Of a DNA stretch of 64,000 nucleotides, positions 11,395 through 24,145 are shown piece after piece (the first letter of the stretch is position 1; each line of letters opens with the position of its first letter). The notes under the pieces are model-generated. The model saw nothing but the letters and a program-made list of their open reading frames with translations, was not told where the DNA came from and did no database searches. The DNA comes from Epiperipatus broadwayi. Lineage: Eukaryota > Onychophora > Udeonychophora > Euonychophora > Peripatidae. The translations under genes were made by a program, and so were the position numbers. The stretch covers positions 6,055,011-6,119,010 of the forward strand of contig JAQFVV010006221.1 of NCBI GenBank assembly GCA_028023455.1. The letters are read 5' to 3'.

Positions 11395-13690
11395 CTGGAT
11401 CAAAATTCAGTTTATCATTTGTGATGTAAGAATATCCGATCACTTTCTGAAATATTACCTACTCAATTATATATTATACTGGTTACAGAAATTCAAAAAT
11501 GCTTGTTCATAACTACAAAACAGTAACTTTTAATACAACTACAATATATATCCATGTATTAAATTCATAATAAAACAATACAAAAAGTTTATGTAGGTTA
11601 TTAAAAAAAAATATATAGTATATTTTCAAATATGCAAATTAAAATAATGCAAATCAAAATATTAGAATAAAAATTTGTTGCATTAATTTAATATGATGAA
11701 ATAATATTTTTCATAAATAGTAAAGGCTTAGGACCAAGAGATAGGGGGAAATCCGAGAATGAATTATTAACAATGAATTTTTTTTTTAATTATTAATAGT
11801 GAATTTGAAGACCCATTAATTGTTCTCATATCTTATTATTCATAAATTAATCTAAGAATCTTTTTAAATTTCCCTTTTTTTTTGCACTTAGATAACCATT
11901 ACTTCTTACTTGGAGAAATTAAAGTGGCTTGATACTCCATTGTAATTCAAGTGTGTCCTTTCATTAATGGCCTTTTAGGTTTCCTTCACATGAATAGGAA
12001 ATAAAATAAAAAAATAGGGCACCACTACTTTTGACTGATATTGAAAAGTTCAAAAGCTTTCGATTAAGTTTATTATATATAATACTTTTTGGTAACTTTT
12101 TTTTTATATATACTCTTTCAAGATAGCATTTCTCTTTAATATTTTAATATTTATTATGTGTATTTTAGGATTCTGCTTATCTCTAATTCGTAGGGTACTT
12201 ATTTATTGTTAAACTTTTTTTAAAAAAAAAACATTTTTTAATATTTATAAAATTATTTATATTTTATTTTTTTCTAAATATCCATTTGATTTGTTTAACC
12301 GACATCTTTTATTTTAGTTTATAACTGTTAACTTTTTTAAAAAATAAAATAATGTACTTTTATTGCATCTTAAAGAGTTTTTTTAATTATTCTAACATTT
12401 GGAATGTTTTTGTTTTTTTTTACAAAAAAAAAAAACAAAACAGAAAAACGAAATTAATTCACTGCTGTAATTCAAATTTAGTTTTGGTTTTGAAAATATT
12501 TTTAAAGACCTCCAACATGTCTTAATACTTGGTGTCAACTTGTCCAATGAAATTTTTTGGCAAGGATCAATTTCATCTTTTTCAAAGTCACTTTTAGTTA
12601 ATAAAAAAAATATTATGATTAAAAGTTATTTCTTTTATATATTTTTTACACAATGTATATATACACAAAACAAGTTATCTTCCTTCTTCTCCTTTTTCTT
12701 CTCTCTTTTCCTCATCCCCTTTCTTCATTTTTCATTATCATCATCGAAAAATTTTCAGTATAAATATAATTTATAATGCTTTCTTTTCCTGCGCTGTTTG
12801 ATATGGTGTTTTGTTTTTACGCAACGGTAATCAATAACTTAGGTCAACATTACCATATTAGTAAAAAAGATATTAAGAACTGATAAACAAATCCTAAAGA
12901 AATTAGAAGTCAATAAAGAAAAAATATAAAGAATTTTTACAAGAAAGATGGTAAAATTAAATACACATTTCAGTGTAAAACTAGAAATATAATTTTCTTC
13001 AGCCTTTTATATATATCTGGAAAACTAATCATTTTTCATTTATTAGATATCATCTAAAAATCCATGATTTATTATTATTTTCATTTTTTTTTACATTATC
13101 TCTTCTTTTATAGATATTATCGTAGTAATGTTCTGCCTTTAAAAATAATCATTTTCTTTTAATTAAGCTTGTTATCTTTCAATATTCCTGTGTTCATTTG
13201 ATACACATTATACTGTACAATTTTATCCAAGTCTTTTGTTTAATGACTCTAAATTATTGATTTATTTACTTAGTAGTCTTTTTTTGCTTTTCATAACATT
13301 TAATCGTTAAATATATATATATTAACTTATAAAAAAGATATTTAAGAAATATTTCTAAAAATGATAATAAAAAAAAAAAAAAACCATTAGGTTTATCATT
13401 ATGTAAAGTAAACTGTTAAAGTCATGCATGAACTCATAGCCAAAAATCATAATACCAAGAATTGGAAGTAATCCTACTTTCCTTTATATTTACATAAATA
13501 CACTGCCTATATATATGTATGCGCTCACACGCAAATCTCAATTCAATGAACATGAGGGCATACGTCACCCTAGAAAACCTGTAAGCTTCAGTAAATACGC
13601 ATTTGTTAATAGCTTTTCTTAGGATAGCGCTTAAGTACATATATATAAATTACAGTGATATAAGAAAAGTTAGTTTTTTTTAAATTGTAG
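11395..13690. other. AT-rich DNA, nothing recognised
   Basis: Homopolymer-rich intergenic sequence. I found no gene or dispersed repeat that I can support. Confidence 0.35.
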
Positions 13691-14032
13691 TATATCATCA
13701 TCATCATCATTAACCATTATCAAGCCACTAAAGAATGAAAGTCTCTCCAAGTTCAATCCATCTTCAATTTTTAGCTTCTCTTCTCCACTTCACCTCTACA
13801 CACTTTCTTATTTCATCCATCCATCACATATGTAGTCTCTATCTGAGTCTTTTACAATCTCTTGGACTCCAGTTTAAGACTGCAATTGTCCATCTATTAT
13901 CATCTCTTCTAGCAATATATCCAGCCCAACTCCACTTCAGTTTTTAATTTTTTCAATGAGGTCAGTAACACCTGTTTGTTCTCTTACCCATATATTGCGT
14001 TTTCGATCTCTTCTTGTTACTCCCAATATATA
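13691..14032 (-). mobile_element. 5'-truncated RTE-type LINE, 3' fragment
   Basis: It matches, with scattered differences, the last ~330 bp of the larger RTE copy at 54.43-56.9 kb, including the stretch encoding the end of the RT C-terminal region on the minus strand. It starts with the family 3' microsatellite (tcatcatcatcatcat) and stops abruptly at a TA run, as 5'-truncated insertions do. Indels break the frame. Confidence 0.8.
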
Positions 14033-14461
14033 TATATTAACATTTTAGTATGATCATAATATTGTCATTTTCTCATTAGTGGTGTAGAAGCATCATATTA
14101 CATATGGGTTTTCTTTTTATTCAACTCATCGATTATCATTTATCAATACTGATTGGCTTAGGAATTTTGTTGTCCTGTTAAGAATAATTAAGTATCCATT
14201 TACTGATTAATAATATTTAGATTGATGTAAAATGATTTCCTGAAAAAAAAAAAAAATTATAATTGCTTGGAAAATATGCTACTTGTAAAAATTTCAAAGT
14301 TATACACAGATTTAAGCAAATGCGTTAATCACCTATATTATAATTATTAATTAAATTGAATTAAATTATTATTATTGCATTAAAAAAAAATTGTGTGAAC
14401 AATTTGTTTTTATTAATGAGCAAAAACATCCTACCATTCATTGTAAATTTTAAGAAGTAAT

Positions 14462-14575
14462 CTTTTTTTTTTTTTCATATGTCATAGCACCGGCCGGGAC
14501 GCGAACCCACAACCGTCTACAACCAACTACTTGCTTGCAAGGCAGCTGCGATGACCTCTCGGCTAACAGCGCTTG
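14462..14575 (-). mobile_element. tRNA-Ala-like SINE, minus strand
   Basis: The reverse complement of the element at 9299: B-box-like GGGTTCGCGTCC, anticodon loop CTTGCAA (TGC), an A-box region next to the right edge, the tail GCTATGACATATG and an A run (poly-T at 14462-14476 on the plus strand). It is closer to a real tRNA in the B box than the copy at 9.3 kb. No clear target duplication was found. Confidence 0.78.
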
Positions 14576-14864
14576 TACTATAAAAGCTTTGTTTGACATT
14601 TTATATAATGGAGGAAAGACATTAATGGAAAAAGGTCATGACTAGAGATTGCATAAAAAGCCCCCCAATGTGAAGAAGTTAAATTAGTGACTTTTAGAAT
14701 AATAAACTATTCTTTTTTAAGAAATATGAAAGGTATTAAAGAGTAGGTTGTAAAATATAAAAATGGAAAGCTACTCACAAATCCTGAGAAAAAGAAAAGG
14801 CAATACAGAAAGCATGTACAGGAATTATTTGCTTTATGAAACCTTTGGAAATAATGATTTAGAT

Positions 14865-15049
14865 CAGCTGTTCTCAACCCGTGAGTTGTGACCCCTTTAA
14901 AAATTAACAACCCTTTCTCAGGGGTCACCTAAGTCCATTGGAAAACACAGTTATGAAGTAACAGCAAAAATAATTTTAACATTGGGGGTCACTACAACAT
15001 AAGGAACTGTATTAAAGGGTCATGGCATTAGGAAGGTTAAGAACCACTG
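14865..15049. mobile_element. SPIN-like non-autonomous hAT transposon
   Basis: The 185-bp element has terminal inverted repeats cagctgttctcaacc (left) and the complement of ggttaagaaccactg (right). It is flanked by a perfect 8-bp duplication, atttagat (14857-14864 and 15050-15057). The inside follows the SPIN pattern: a gtgacccc block, caggggtca(y)ctaag, ggaaaacac, agttatgaagtaacagc, ttgggggtcac..acaaca, aggaactgtattaaagggt. An 8-bp duplication is diagnostic of hAT. SPIN elements are known from tetrapods and a few invertebrates and are thought to spread horizontally. There is no transposase inside, so it would need one in trans. Confidence 0.92.
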
Positions 15050-15339
15050 ATTTAGATGATTTATTGCTAAGCAGTATTAAATATGACAGTGCATTAAATT
15101 TGATAATCATCAGTAAAATACTAGTAGTTGATGTATATCTGATGAATTGCTTAAAGTGGCAGGTGTGCCTATCCAAAAGATTAAAATATGTATAAAAATG
15201 GATTATGATTTTTCAATTTTACCACATTTTTTGTACCAAAAAGACCAGGAACAACAAATTTCAATTGTTATCATACTATTAGTTTAGTATCACATGCATC
15301 AAAAACTCTTCTTAATCAGTTGAAATGAAGATAGATAAC

Positions 15340-16335
15340 AAAATTGAACTTGTTCTAGGAGGAGTCTAAGTTTGGTTTTCATAAAGATTGATTATCCAGA
15401 GATATATGTGAAAGATTTAGGCTGAGATGATGATGGATCAGGAAATATATTTTATAGTGTTGTAGTGATTATAAGAAAACATTTGATTCCAAATCCATGA
15501 AAGAGTTTTTTTCAGTGCTTGAGGGGATTGGAGTAGATGGCAATATTGTCAATTTGGTTTATATCATTAGATAAGTTGCAGTTATACATTGACCGAAGGA
15601 CAGACTAAACTAGTGACAACAAACAAAGGAATTAAACAGTGATGTCTCCACTATTGACTTTTCAATGTACAGTCAGAGAAAAGTTAGATCAAATTATTAG
15701 AAAATGCAAGAAAGAAATATTTATATAGCAATGGACAAAGAATCTAAGCTATATAATTTGCAGTAAATCAAGTAATTACGATGAGTTTATCAAAATAACT
15801 AGAGGAAAGAGTATTCAAAATAACTATACATGCCCCCAAAAATATGAAATGAAAATGAATTTTAAGGAATTGAGGGTAATTACTATGGGAAATTTCCATC
15901 TGTGATAAATATCAGCATAAAAGGATGGATGCTGAGACAAGTGAAGAGCCTTTTGTGACTTGGAGTAACTGCTGATGCTAACACCATTTCAGATGAAGTA
16001 TAAATTACTTTTATCTAGAATGAGTATCTTTAGGTTTCCAAGGCATATTCTCATTTTGTGTTTTTGGACAAATGCACTTCATGGATCAAAAACCTAAATC
16101 TTGAACATAAACAAAATAATTTATCTGAAAGCATTTGAAATATTGGTTACCATAAGGTGGAATGGATAAGATGAATAGATAGAAAGTCAAATGCATATAT
16201 TCTGCAAAAATTAGTATTGCAATGAATATCATGAAAAGAAAACTCTCTTAGCTCTGATAGAGTTTGCATCATGATAACCTTTTAAAAAGTGTTTTTTGAG
16301 GACAGAATAGGAAAATAAGAAGATCAAGACATTCT
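15340..16335 (+). pseudogene. Highly decayed LINE reverse transcriptase remnant
   Basis: Plus-strand frames, broken by many stops, show pieces in the order expected for an RTE/Jockey-like RT: SKFGFHKD (QxGFR-type motif), DYKKTFDSKSMKEFFSVLEGIGVDG (the AFDS palm motif region), NKGIKQ (the GVRQG position), then near 16070-16140 a Trp/Lys region resembling the YGSETWTL part that follows RT. No catalytic FADD is readable. Clearly old; it is not the same copy or age as the RTE at 54-57 kb. Confidence 0.55.
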
Positions 16336-16339
16336 TACA

Positions 16340-18080
16340 TAGTGCAGGTATATAAATATCAATGGTATTTATGCATAACTTAAGAGATAGAAGGAATATC
16401 ATCAGCAGTGAAATAGTGTATTTTTCACAACTAATCAGAAGATTGAACTAATGATGAGCATGATAGAATTATTTATATATCTCCTAAATATATATTCATT
16501 GCTCTAACTCGTTTCTATTTAGAATGCATGTTTGCAGATCCATATATGATAATGTTTTTTAAAATAGCTATTTTTTATCTTTTTGTTTGTGATTTTATAT
16601 ATATCTTAAATAGCATAGAATTAAACTGTCCTATAGCTTTTCTTTCATTTGCCACTATATCTGGCATCTACTATTTCTAAGTATTAGATGTTGAATTCTT
16701 TTAAATTATCACCTTTTCAACTAGCTCCATTTATTATTTTGTTTACCTTAATTTCTAAGCATTTTTTTTTTTAAATTTAATATGAGTCATAGAATTCTAT
16801 TGTCATAAATGTTACATCCTTTTAGACACCTGCAATTATCACCTGTCTTTTAGACAAGTGAAAAATTTTATGGATTAGCAGATAGCACAGCCTTTTCTCA
16901 TGTTTTGCCTAGGTTTTAGGAATAGGCTTAGTGAACAATCAAATTTTATTTTAAGTAGTCAACTTTGCTAATATTCCAGTAGATGAATCTATTGACTCTA
17001 AAATCAAAAACTGTGATTTGGCTTTCATTATTGGTGGTATCATATTTAATTATCTTTATTTTCTAACCATATGAAGCAGATATTTATCTAGATGTCACTA
17101 TAGTAATATTTCTTTTAGCTATATTTTTAGTGTTTTTATAGGGCAATGTTGCATTTCTGATGGATATTTTGGATGAAACTTATAGCTGTTTAAATTTTTT
17201 TATTATTCCTTTTTATGTATTTTTTTTTTGTTGATATTGGAATCCTTATTACTTTCAGACTTTTGAAAAGTTATAAATACAATGTGAGTGTCTCTATTCT
17301 CATCACTGTCTTTCCTATAATTTCTGTGTATAGAATGTTGATAGTGCAGAACCTGTTTGAAATACTTTCAGCCTTTCTATTATTCTTTTTTAATTATTGA
17401 TATAATATATATCCTTTTCTGTTAGTTTATGCTATTTTTTTTTACTTCTAAATATTTTTTAAGCAGCATGAGATGCATATTTTACTAATCTTATCAGTTT
17501 TTTTTTTTGTATTTGTATGCTGAGCCATTTTTTTTTCTATTAGGTTTTTCTGTTGTAGTATTCATCATATTTCATCTTCATTATTCTTTCTATTTTCTTC
17601 ATTATATTTTATTAGAATTTTTTTAAAGAATGTATTGAAATGATAATGCTAAGTGAAGATAATTATAGAACTTACATTTCAATATTACTTTATAAATTGA
17701 ATAATTTAGAATATTAATTTTAAGATGTTACCCAATATTATGTAGATTATGAATTTAACCAAGAATTTTCACAATAATCCATGTTTTATTTGATATAGTA
17801 TGATTTTCTGGTTAATGTAATATATTAATCTCTGTCCAGGCTAAGTTTTTTGCCCTTTTAGAAAAAAATTAACTGTATATTTCTGTTGGCAGCTATTTTT
17901 ATTATAAAGTTTTTGTCTGGTTTAGCAGTATGTTATATTTTTTGTTAAGTAATTTTTTCTGCTATTTTTTTTAATCCACATTTCCTCATATACGGATAAT
18001 TATATGGTTAGCTTAGGTCATGTGTCATTCACAACATTTTTTTTACTTGTATTTCACTTAATTGAATCTTTAGCTATTTA
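16340..18080. other. T-rich DNA, nothing recognised
   Basis: No coding frame or dispersed repeat is visible; many poly-T runs. Confidence 0.35.
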
Positions 18081-18085
18081 GTTTA

Positions 18086-18116
18086 CTATTCTACCACTGA
18101 GCTACCTAAGCAGTAC
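18086..18116 (-). other. tRNA 5'-half-like fragment (A box only)
   Basis: The minus strand reads GCTTAGGTAGCTCAGTGG followed by TAGAAT, an excellent tRNA D-arm with an A box. No anticodon stem or B box follows, so it is a fragment of a tRNA or tRNA-derived SINE, or a chance match. Confidence 0.35.
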
Positions 18117-19817
18117 AGAATTCTCTTTATGCAGATTATATTAAAAAGTATTGTAAAAAAGTATTTGTTAAAAATATATATATTTACTTTATGAAATTTT
18201 ATTTTTAACTTCTGGACTTATAATAGATAATAATCTGTTAATATGTATACTGTTATGTTGTGATGAAATTATTGGCTCAGTAGTTTGCTGGTGAGCAAAA
18301 AGAGTTAATCTTTAAATAAATATAAGAAAATGGCTATTTGAGACGAATTTGCTGTATCACAATAACCATGAAAATTTTCCTAGCAATAGACGAAAATCTC
18401 TCAAGCTTGGCAGATTAACAAACATTCTATAATTTAGTTACTTAGAGAAGAAGAAAAAACCATTAAAAAATTATAATAGTAGGCAGCTAAGATAAGGTTG
18501 AAGGAATATTTTTAAAGGTAATTCTACTATAATGTAAAAAGCTATGAAAAATTACATTTGATTTTGAGTCACTAATAATGATTTTATATATTTAAAAAAA
18601 TTGTAAAATTTATTTAGTCTCTATTATTTAGGTTACTAAAAATAAATTTATTTTTGATGCACTCAATTTCAATTATCCACGTAATATTTTCCCCGTTTTT
18701 TATATTATTATTTGCTTAAAATTTGTTTCGTTTTATTTATTTAAAAAAGAGAGATTGATAGAGTGAAACAACTTTCAGGAACAATCAGCATCCATTAATC
18801 ACTTTCTTATATCAGGTGATGTTGTAACCATGGCAATCACTTCTGACTTTTTAAAAATCTAAGTAGATTCATATGCCTTATGGGCAGAATTAATTTATTA
18901 TAAGTCGTATGGGGAGACGTAATTTATTTTTGAAAATAATATATTATTTTAAAAAAAGTTTTCATTTTTAAATATTTGGATTTTATTTTAAAACTTGGTT
19001 ATTTTTATTATTATCTTTTTCTAGTGAAAATAAATTAAAAGGTTGAGAGTTCCATTAATATGAAAAATTTAAATATCATGGATGAAAATTAATTGTAAAT
19101 AGAAAATATCATTAATACTAACTGTTTTTTTTTTTAAAAAAAAAAATCTTTATTGAAAAAGGTTATAATGAGGTGAGAGAGAGAAGTATTCATAATCCTT
19201 ATGATTTATTTAATAATTCAAAATCTGACCTTTTTTATACTTTTGTCTATTTATTACTATGGAAAATATAAAAAGAATTGTAGTTGTTCATACATTTATT
19301 TACATAAGTTGCATAATATAATTGTCGTTCTTTTTATTAATATATAAACAAATTATAATATGGCAAAAGATGTCACTTGACATGATTGTAGTTATATATA
19401 TATGTTTGACTTTATATGTATTTCATAATAATCGAGGGTTTATAGCTTTTAATTGATGAGAGAATTCATAGCTTTTAAAAGTGATCAAGAACTTCATTTC
19501 ATCTATTATCAGTAATGGCAATTACATTTTACGAAATACTTATAATAAATCGTCATAAAGATCATTATCAATTTCATAAATTTTATCAGTGCTTTAATGG
19601 ATTACTAAAATATTATTTTTAATCTAATATACATTTTTATATAATGATCAGTTAGTCCACTGGTTATATTATATGCTGGCAAACAAAGTTTCCATTTTGA
19701 CAGGTAATTGAAAACGGAAAAAAAAAAAAGGCTTCATATTTATAGCCATCTATTATTCCAAATGAATTATTAACTAATAGTAAACTATATTCTCGATTCC
19801 AAACACCTGAATCTTTA

Positions 19818-20064
19818 CTAATAAACCAAGTCATATGTCACATGACCTAATTTAACAAACTTGTATTACAAATGTTATATATAGAGCTTGCAAATAAGCT
19901 CTTATCAAGCTTTGCAGAATATCCCCAACCCCAGACCAGTTTTTGCTATTGGCTTCCTCAGTGAATATCCTAGCATCTCACTGAGAAAGCCAGTAGCAGA
20001 AACCAGTCTGGGGATACTTTGCAAAGCTTGTTAAGAGCTTATTTGTGAGCTCTATATATAACCG
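19818..20064 (-). mobile_element. Family S-related palindromic hammerhead retroposon
   Basis: Inverted arms containing aagctcttatcaagctttgc and its complement enclose two facing hammerhead-like cores. A 9-bp direct repeat, gaatcttta (19809-19817 and 20065-20073), flanks it. The left end has the tail gtcacatgacctaattta, which resembles the reverse complement of the family S tail and recurs alone at about 20771-20840. Element sense is probably the minus strand. Confidence 0.65.
19973..20017 (+). ncRNA. Hammerhead-like core in the right arm (family S-related)
   Basis: In order: AUCUCA, CUGAGAA, a short stem, GAA, ACCAGU, C, UGGGGAU. AUCUCA pairs with UGGGGAU. The core has G8 changed to A. The facing minus-strand copy (19916-19964) keeps an intact CUGAGGA but has AAAA in place of GAAA, so the two arms decayed in different places and the ancestor was probably intact. 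Confidence 0.5.
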
Positions 20065-20074
20065 GAATCTTTAT

Positions 20075-22020
20075 TTGATAAGTACCCTGTATGCAGTTTA
20101 GATTAATATTTCAAATAACTATTATAGAAACTGGAACGGGTTACAAATGAAATTTTAATGCTTTTTTATTACTTCTTTTAAATATGCTTGTACATTGTTG
20201 GATAATCATAGGATTAACAGATTATGATTCAAAATTCTCACACCTTATAATTTAATAACGATATTTTTTTTCGAATTAAACATACTTTTGTATTTTGACA
20301 ATTGTTAGATTTGATTACAATTGAAGATGAAGCAAAGTACGATAGGTCTGACTAATTTTCTCATTAATGCAAATTACTGATAACACTCATAGCTTTCACT
20401 GCCACTGCTTTTGATTGGTGCTTACCTCAATCACTTATTATACATTCTCTATGTAATTTAATTAATACTGTATATATTGTTACAAGAATTAGGATTAGTT
20501 AAAAATGATTATAATTCACGTTGAACTAATAGCACTGATCTTTATCAAAATAGTTCAACTCTCACGAATCATTCCTCAAACATTTTTCACTTAGTAAACT
20601 GAACTTATTTTCCAAATACTTTAGAAATAATCTGAATGGCTTCCCTTAGCATTACTGAAGACTGATGTCATTTTACTTTAATCCTCTAAGATCCTACTTT
20701 CCGTAATCATATCCTTGGATTCTAATTCATTGCAAAGGTTGGATTTAGATACTTGTTAAACATTAAAGTAAATAAAGTCAGATGTCACATGACCTAATTT
20801 AAACAAGCGTAAAACATTTGTTAAACATGCACATGCAATCTTATATACTTATGATAAATATATGGTTTGAGATAAGATACAAAATGATATATGAACAATG
20901 AATTATATGAGTTTAGACTCCAAAGTAATTAATATTAAAGGTTAATAATAATTACGTGAGAAAACAATATAAAAATCCACAATGCAATATAAATATATAA
21001 ACTAGACACAATTATCAGTATTGAATTAATTAGAAGTCACAAATATGTCTTTTGGTTATCTTTCAAATGAAAGTATGAAACTTACAATTAAATTAAAATC
21101 ATTTTACCATTTTCATAAAATAGAACTATTTCTAAAACAGTATTTTTTTTAAAAAAAAACAATAATTTAAATCACATAGTAATTTTGATTGTACTTTTTT
21201 TAAAAAAAAAAAAGCAATCTAAATAACATGGTAATTTAGATTTTAGACTGCATAAAATTCAAGTTTTCATGAAATATATATAAATACCAACAGATATATT
21301 ATTAAATAGAATGAATAAAACTTGCAAACATAGATGGAGCTGCTATATCTATTACATTTTGTTTCAAGCCCATTCACATACTTCATATTTTGTTTAAAAT
21401 AGCGCACATTTTACTGATAAGCCCTAATTACAATATAATAAATGTGGTTTATTGTTATATATATAATACATATACAAATTCAGCTTATAATACAAGCAAA
21501 ATTAAAAAATGTAGTTATTAATAAATTGAAGGGCACATTTAAATATATGTTTATATGTGGGTGTTCATTCATTCTCATTTATTCAAAACAAAAATAATAA
21601 GTAAATTTACTGTATCATATCTTTTCTTTTTTTTAAATCAAATGAATAGGGAAATTTTGACTTTCATCACAAATAAATATGCTCTGGTTGATATTTTTTT
21701 TCTTCAATAACTTTTTTTTTCAATAGATTATATATCTCTCTAGTTGTTTTGCTATTTTTAAATTCATATCTCAAATTTGGAAAAGATAATAAAGTGAAGA
21801 ATAAAATATATGCTTTCAACACATGTATAGTCTTCTGAAATGGGAAAGGATTATTGTCATATTGTAAAATTTATTATATTTATGGATTTTAAGGTTATTT
21901 TTAAAAAATGTTTTTTATGTATATCACTCCAAGAATGAAAAATGTTTGATGTTGTATCATCAAATTTATTAGATTTACAAATTTTAATGTTTTTCCCTGT
22001 TTATTTATATATTTATCTTT
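20075..22020. other. AT-rich DNA with one short tail repeat
   Basis: Apart from the tail-like copy at about 20771-20840 (gtcacatgacctaattta), I see no gene or recognised repeat. Confidence 0.35.
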
Positions 22021-22024
22021 TTTT

Positions 22025-22525
22025 TTTTGATAATTGGAAAGTAGGTAGAAGATAAGACACCACTCTTATCTTTATAAAGTTGCAGTCTTGTGTTAAGTTT
22101 TGTATAGGTCCCTCTTGTGGTTAATTGAACATTCAAGGCACATAGTAGTAATGTTAAAGCCTTATATGTATTTATGTGCTGACCATGCACTTAAGAAGAA
22201 TTAATGTTTACAACTTTAAATTGATTCAAAATATTTCTAATTATAAGATCTAAATATTAACTCGCTGTGAATCAAAAGATTTCATGAATGTTGATTTCTA
22301 GATGAGGTAGTGAATTTAATTAGTGAAGAACTTACTAGTGTCACACTCTCAAATGAAAATGCTTTAGATTTGCCTATATAATTAGAAAGTAGGCTGAAGA
22401 TAAGATGCTGCTCTTATCTTTATAAAGTTGTAATCTTGTGTTAAGATTTGTAGAGGTCCATCTCATGGTAAAATTGAACACTCAAGGCGCATAGTAGTAA
22501 GATTAAAGTCTTATACGTATTTATT
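22025..22525 (+). mobile_element. Family Z repeat, direct tandem copy
   Basis: Two head-to-tail partial units: cttgtgttaag starts at 22087 and again at 22435 (period about 348). Both carry a strong hairpin (aagataaga ... tcttatctt), then taggtcc and a ttaaagyctta block (y is t or c). The sequence between them continues from one unit into the next. Related copies at 27129 and 53127 are inverted. No coding capacity. Confidence 0.65.
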
Positions 22526-23031
22526 TTTGAATACCCTTGTAAATATTTTTATTCATTGCCATTTGTAGATGTATAATCAAAATTATAGCTTCCCAATACT
22601 GGGCTGATATTGCTATGATCTGAGTGAATTGATGGTTGCTTTATGATTTATTATTATTATTTTCTGTTAATTGTGCAGAGAATTGTATATATTGATTAAT
22701 CTGAATGAAGACTAATAAATGGCTTGAGCTAGTTTTTCAGTCTTTTTATATCTTGCCTGTCTGTTTACAATGTAATCAGCCCACCAGTATTCATAATTCA
22801 TCAGTTTGTTTTTGAAACTGTGAAGGCTTTTTTTTTAATGTTTAGACATCATAAGGTGTTTTTTAATTCTAATTTGAATACAATTAATTTGTTTATTGGC
22901 AAACTTCCATAATTAGGATTCATTTGTTCTTATTTTACAATTTATGGTAATTAATTTTTCTAACACACATATATATTGTAACAAATACATAAATTATACA
23001 AGTTAAATAAAAGCATTTAATATTTATATAT

Positions 23032-24145
23032 TGTAATGGTAAGAATTGTCCCCCCATGTAACAAAATCTAGAACACAGGCAAAATACACTAAAGCTGATT
23101 GAAGCCAGATGCTGGGATCCAGAATCTGACCAACATTCAATACTTTCACCTCTGTGCAATGATCTAATACCCAATGGATGACACTTCTCAACTTACACAG
23201 ATATTTAATTTAATCACGGTCTGGCAGTCACCCAGAGTGAAACAATAAGACTCATAAATTAGCTAATTTAACACTGATTTGGTCAGATATACACACATAT
23301 GACTAAGTGATTAATTAATATATCAATGATTGATTATGAAACCTAATAGAATAACTACATATAGATATAATGATGTATTTGCAAATAAATCTAGAGCTGG
23401 CTAAAATGAACTCACGGTCAATCAAAATATGAAAATGAGTTATATTTTAAATATTAATTTAATAAAACAATAACAAAAGATATCAAAAACAAAATATATA
23501 TGATTATGTAATGAGAACGTGAGAGATTACGCTCACAGGCGTCACATAAGTAGTGAGATTAATGTTACATATTCTCATTTTATATATTCTCATTTTAAGT
23601 ATTCAATAAAATATAGTGCGGTATTGAAGTTTATGCCTATATTAATATGCCAAATTTCTAGCTCTTTTGTAGTCTGCTAAATCATATGGAACTTTATAGC
23701 CAAAGTTATATAACTAATTTAATAGCGCTCCTATGGTGGCTATCTATACAAAGTTAAGTCTAGCTCATAATTAGGCTCAGAGATACGCAGGTTAGCATGT
23801 TAACTTAGATTAGGATATACACTGACGCTAGATAAGCATTTAATATAAAGGGAGAAAATACTGGTTTATTATAGGTTTACCTATATACTCCATGGCACAT
23901 ATTAAAATATTAATAAAGCTAGAAAGTGCGAATGAGTCATTATTCATGGGCTTCAGCCTCCAAAGGCTCGGTTGCCTTACAACTGATCAACTTGCTACGA
24001 ATAGGAACATTAGTAGTTCAGGGAGTCGGATAATCATTAATTATGAATAATCTAGGTCCTTGTGCCCTAGTTCTAAAAGAGTGTGCTTTACCCGAACTAA
24101 GTGGATAAGTATGACCTCCTCCAGCAACTCATCAATAATCATGCA
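23032..24145. repeat. 1.1-kb dispersed repeat, copy 1
   Basis: Starting at tgtaatggtaagaattgtcc, it aligns in order with 45613-46693 over its whole length with substitutions and small indels (shared blocks include gatgctgKgatccagaat, ctagctcttt, ccgaactaa and aatcatgyag; K is g or t, y is c or t). Both copies begin TGTAATGG, and CCATTACA ends the reverse strand, which would suit a solo LTR. No primer site, coding region or target duplication was found, so the class is open. Higher GC than its surroundings. Confidence 0.6.

Noticed and set aside
14707-14928. 73-residue open frame on the minus strand
   Set aside because: It overlaps the SPIN-like element and flanking DNA with no protein motif; a chance frame.
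22060-22080. Family Z hairpin (aagataaga ... tcttatctt) as a hammerhead
   Set aside because: One copy reads CUGAAGA before the stem, but no GAAA, stem III or cleavage site follows in any copy. It is a plain hairpin.
22935-23174. Related open frames in both 1.1-kb repeats (the other at 45552-45740)
   Set aside because: The similar peptides (ECWSDSGSQHL...) follow simply from DNA homology of the repeats. They are short, differ at both ends and show no domain.
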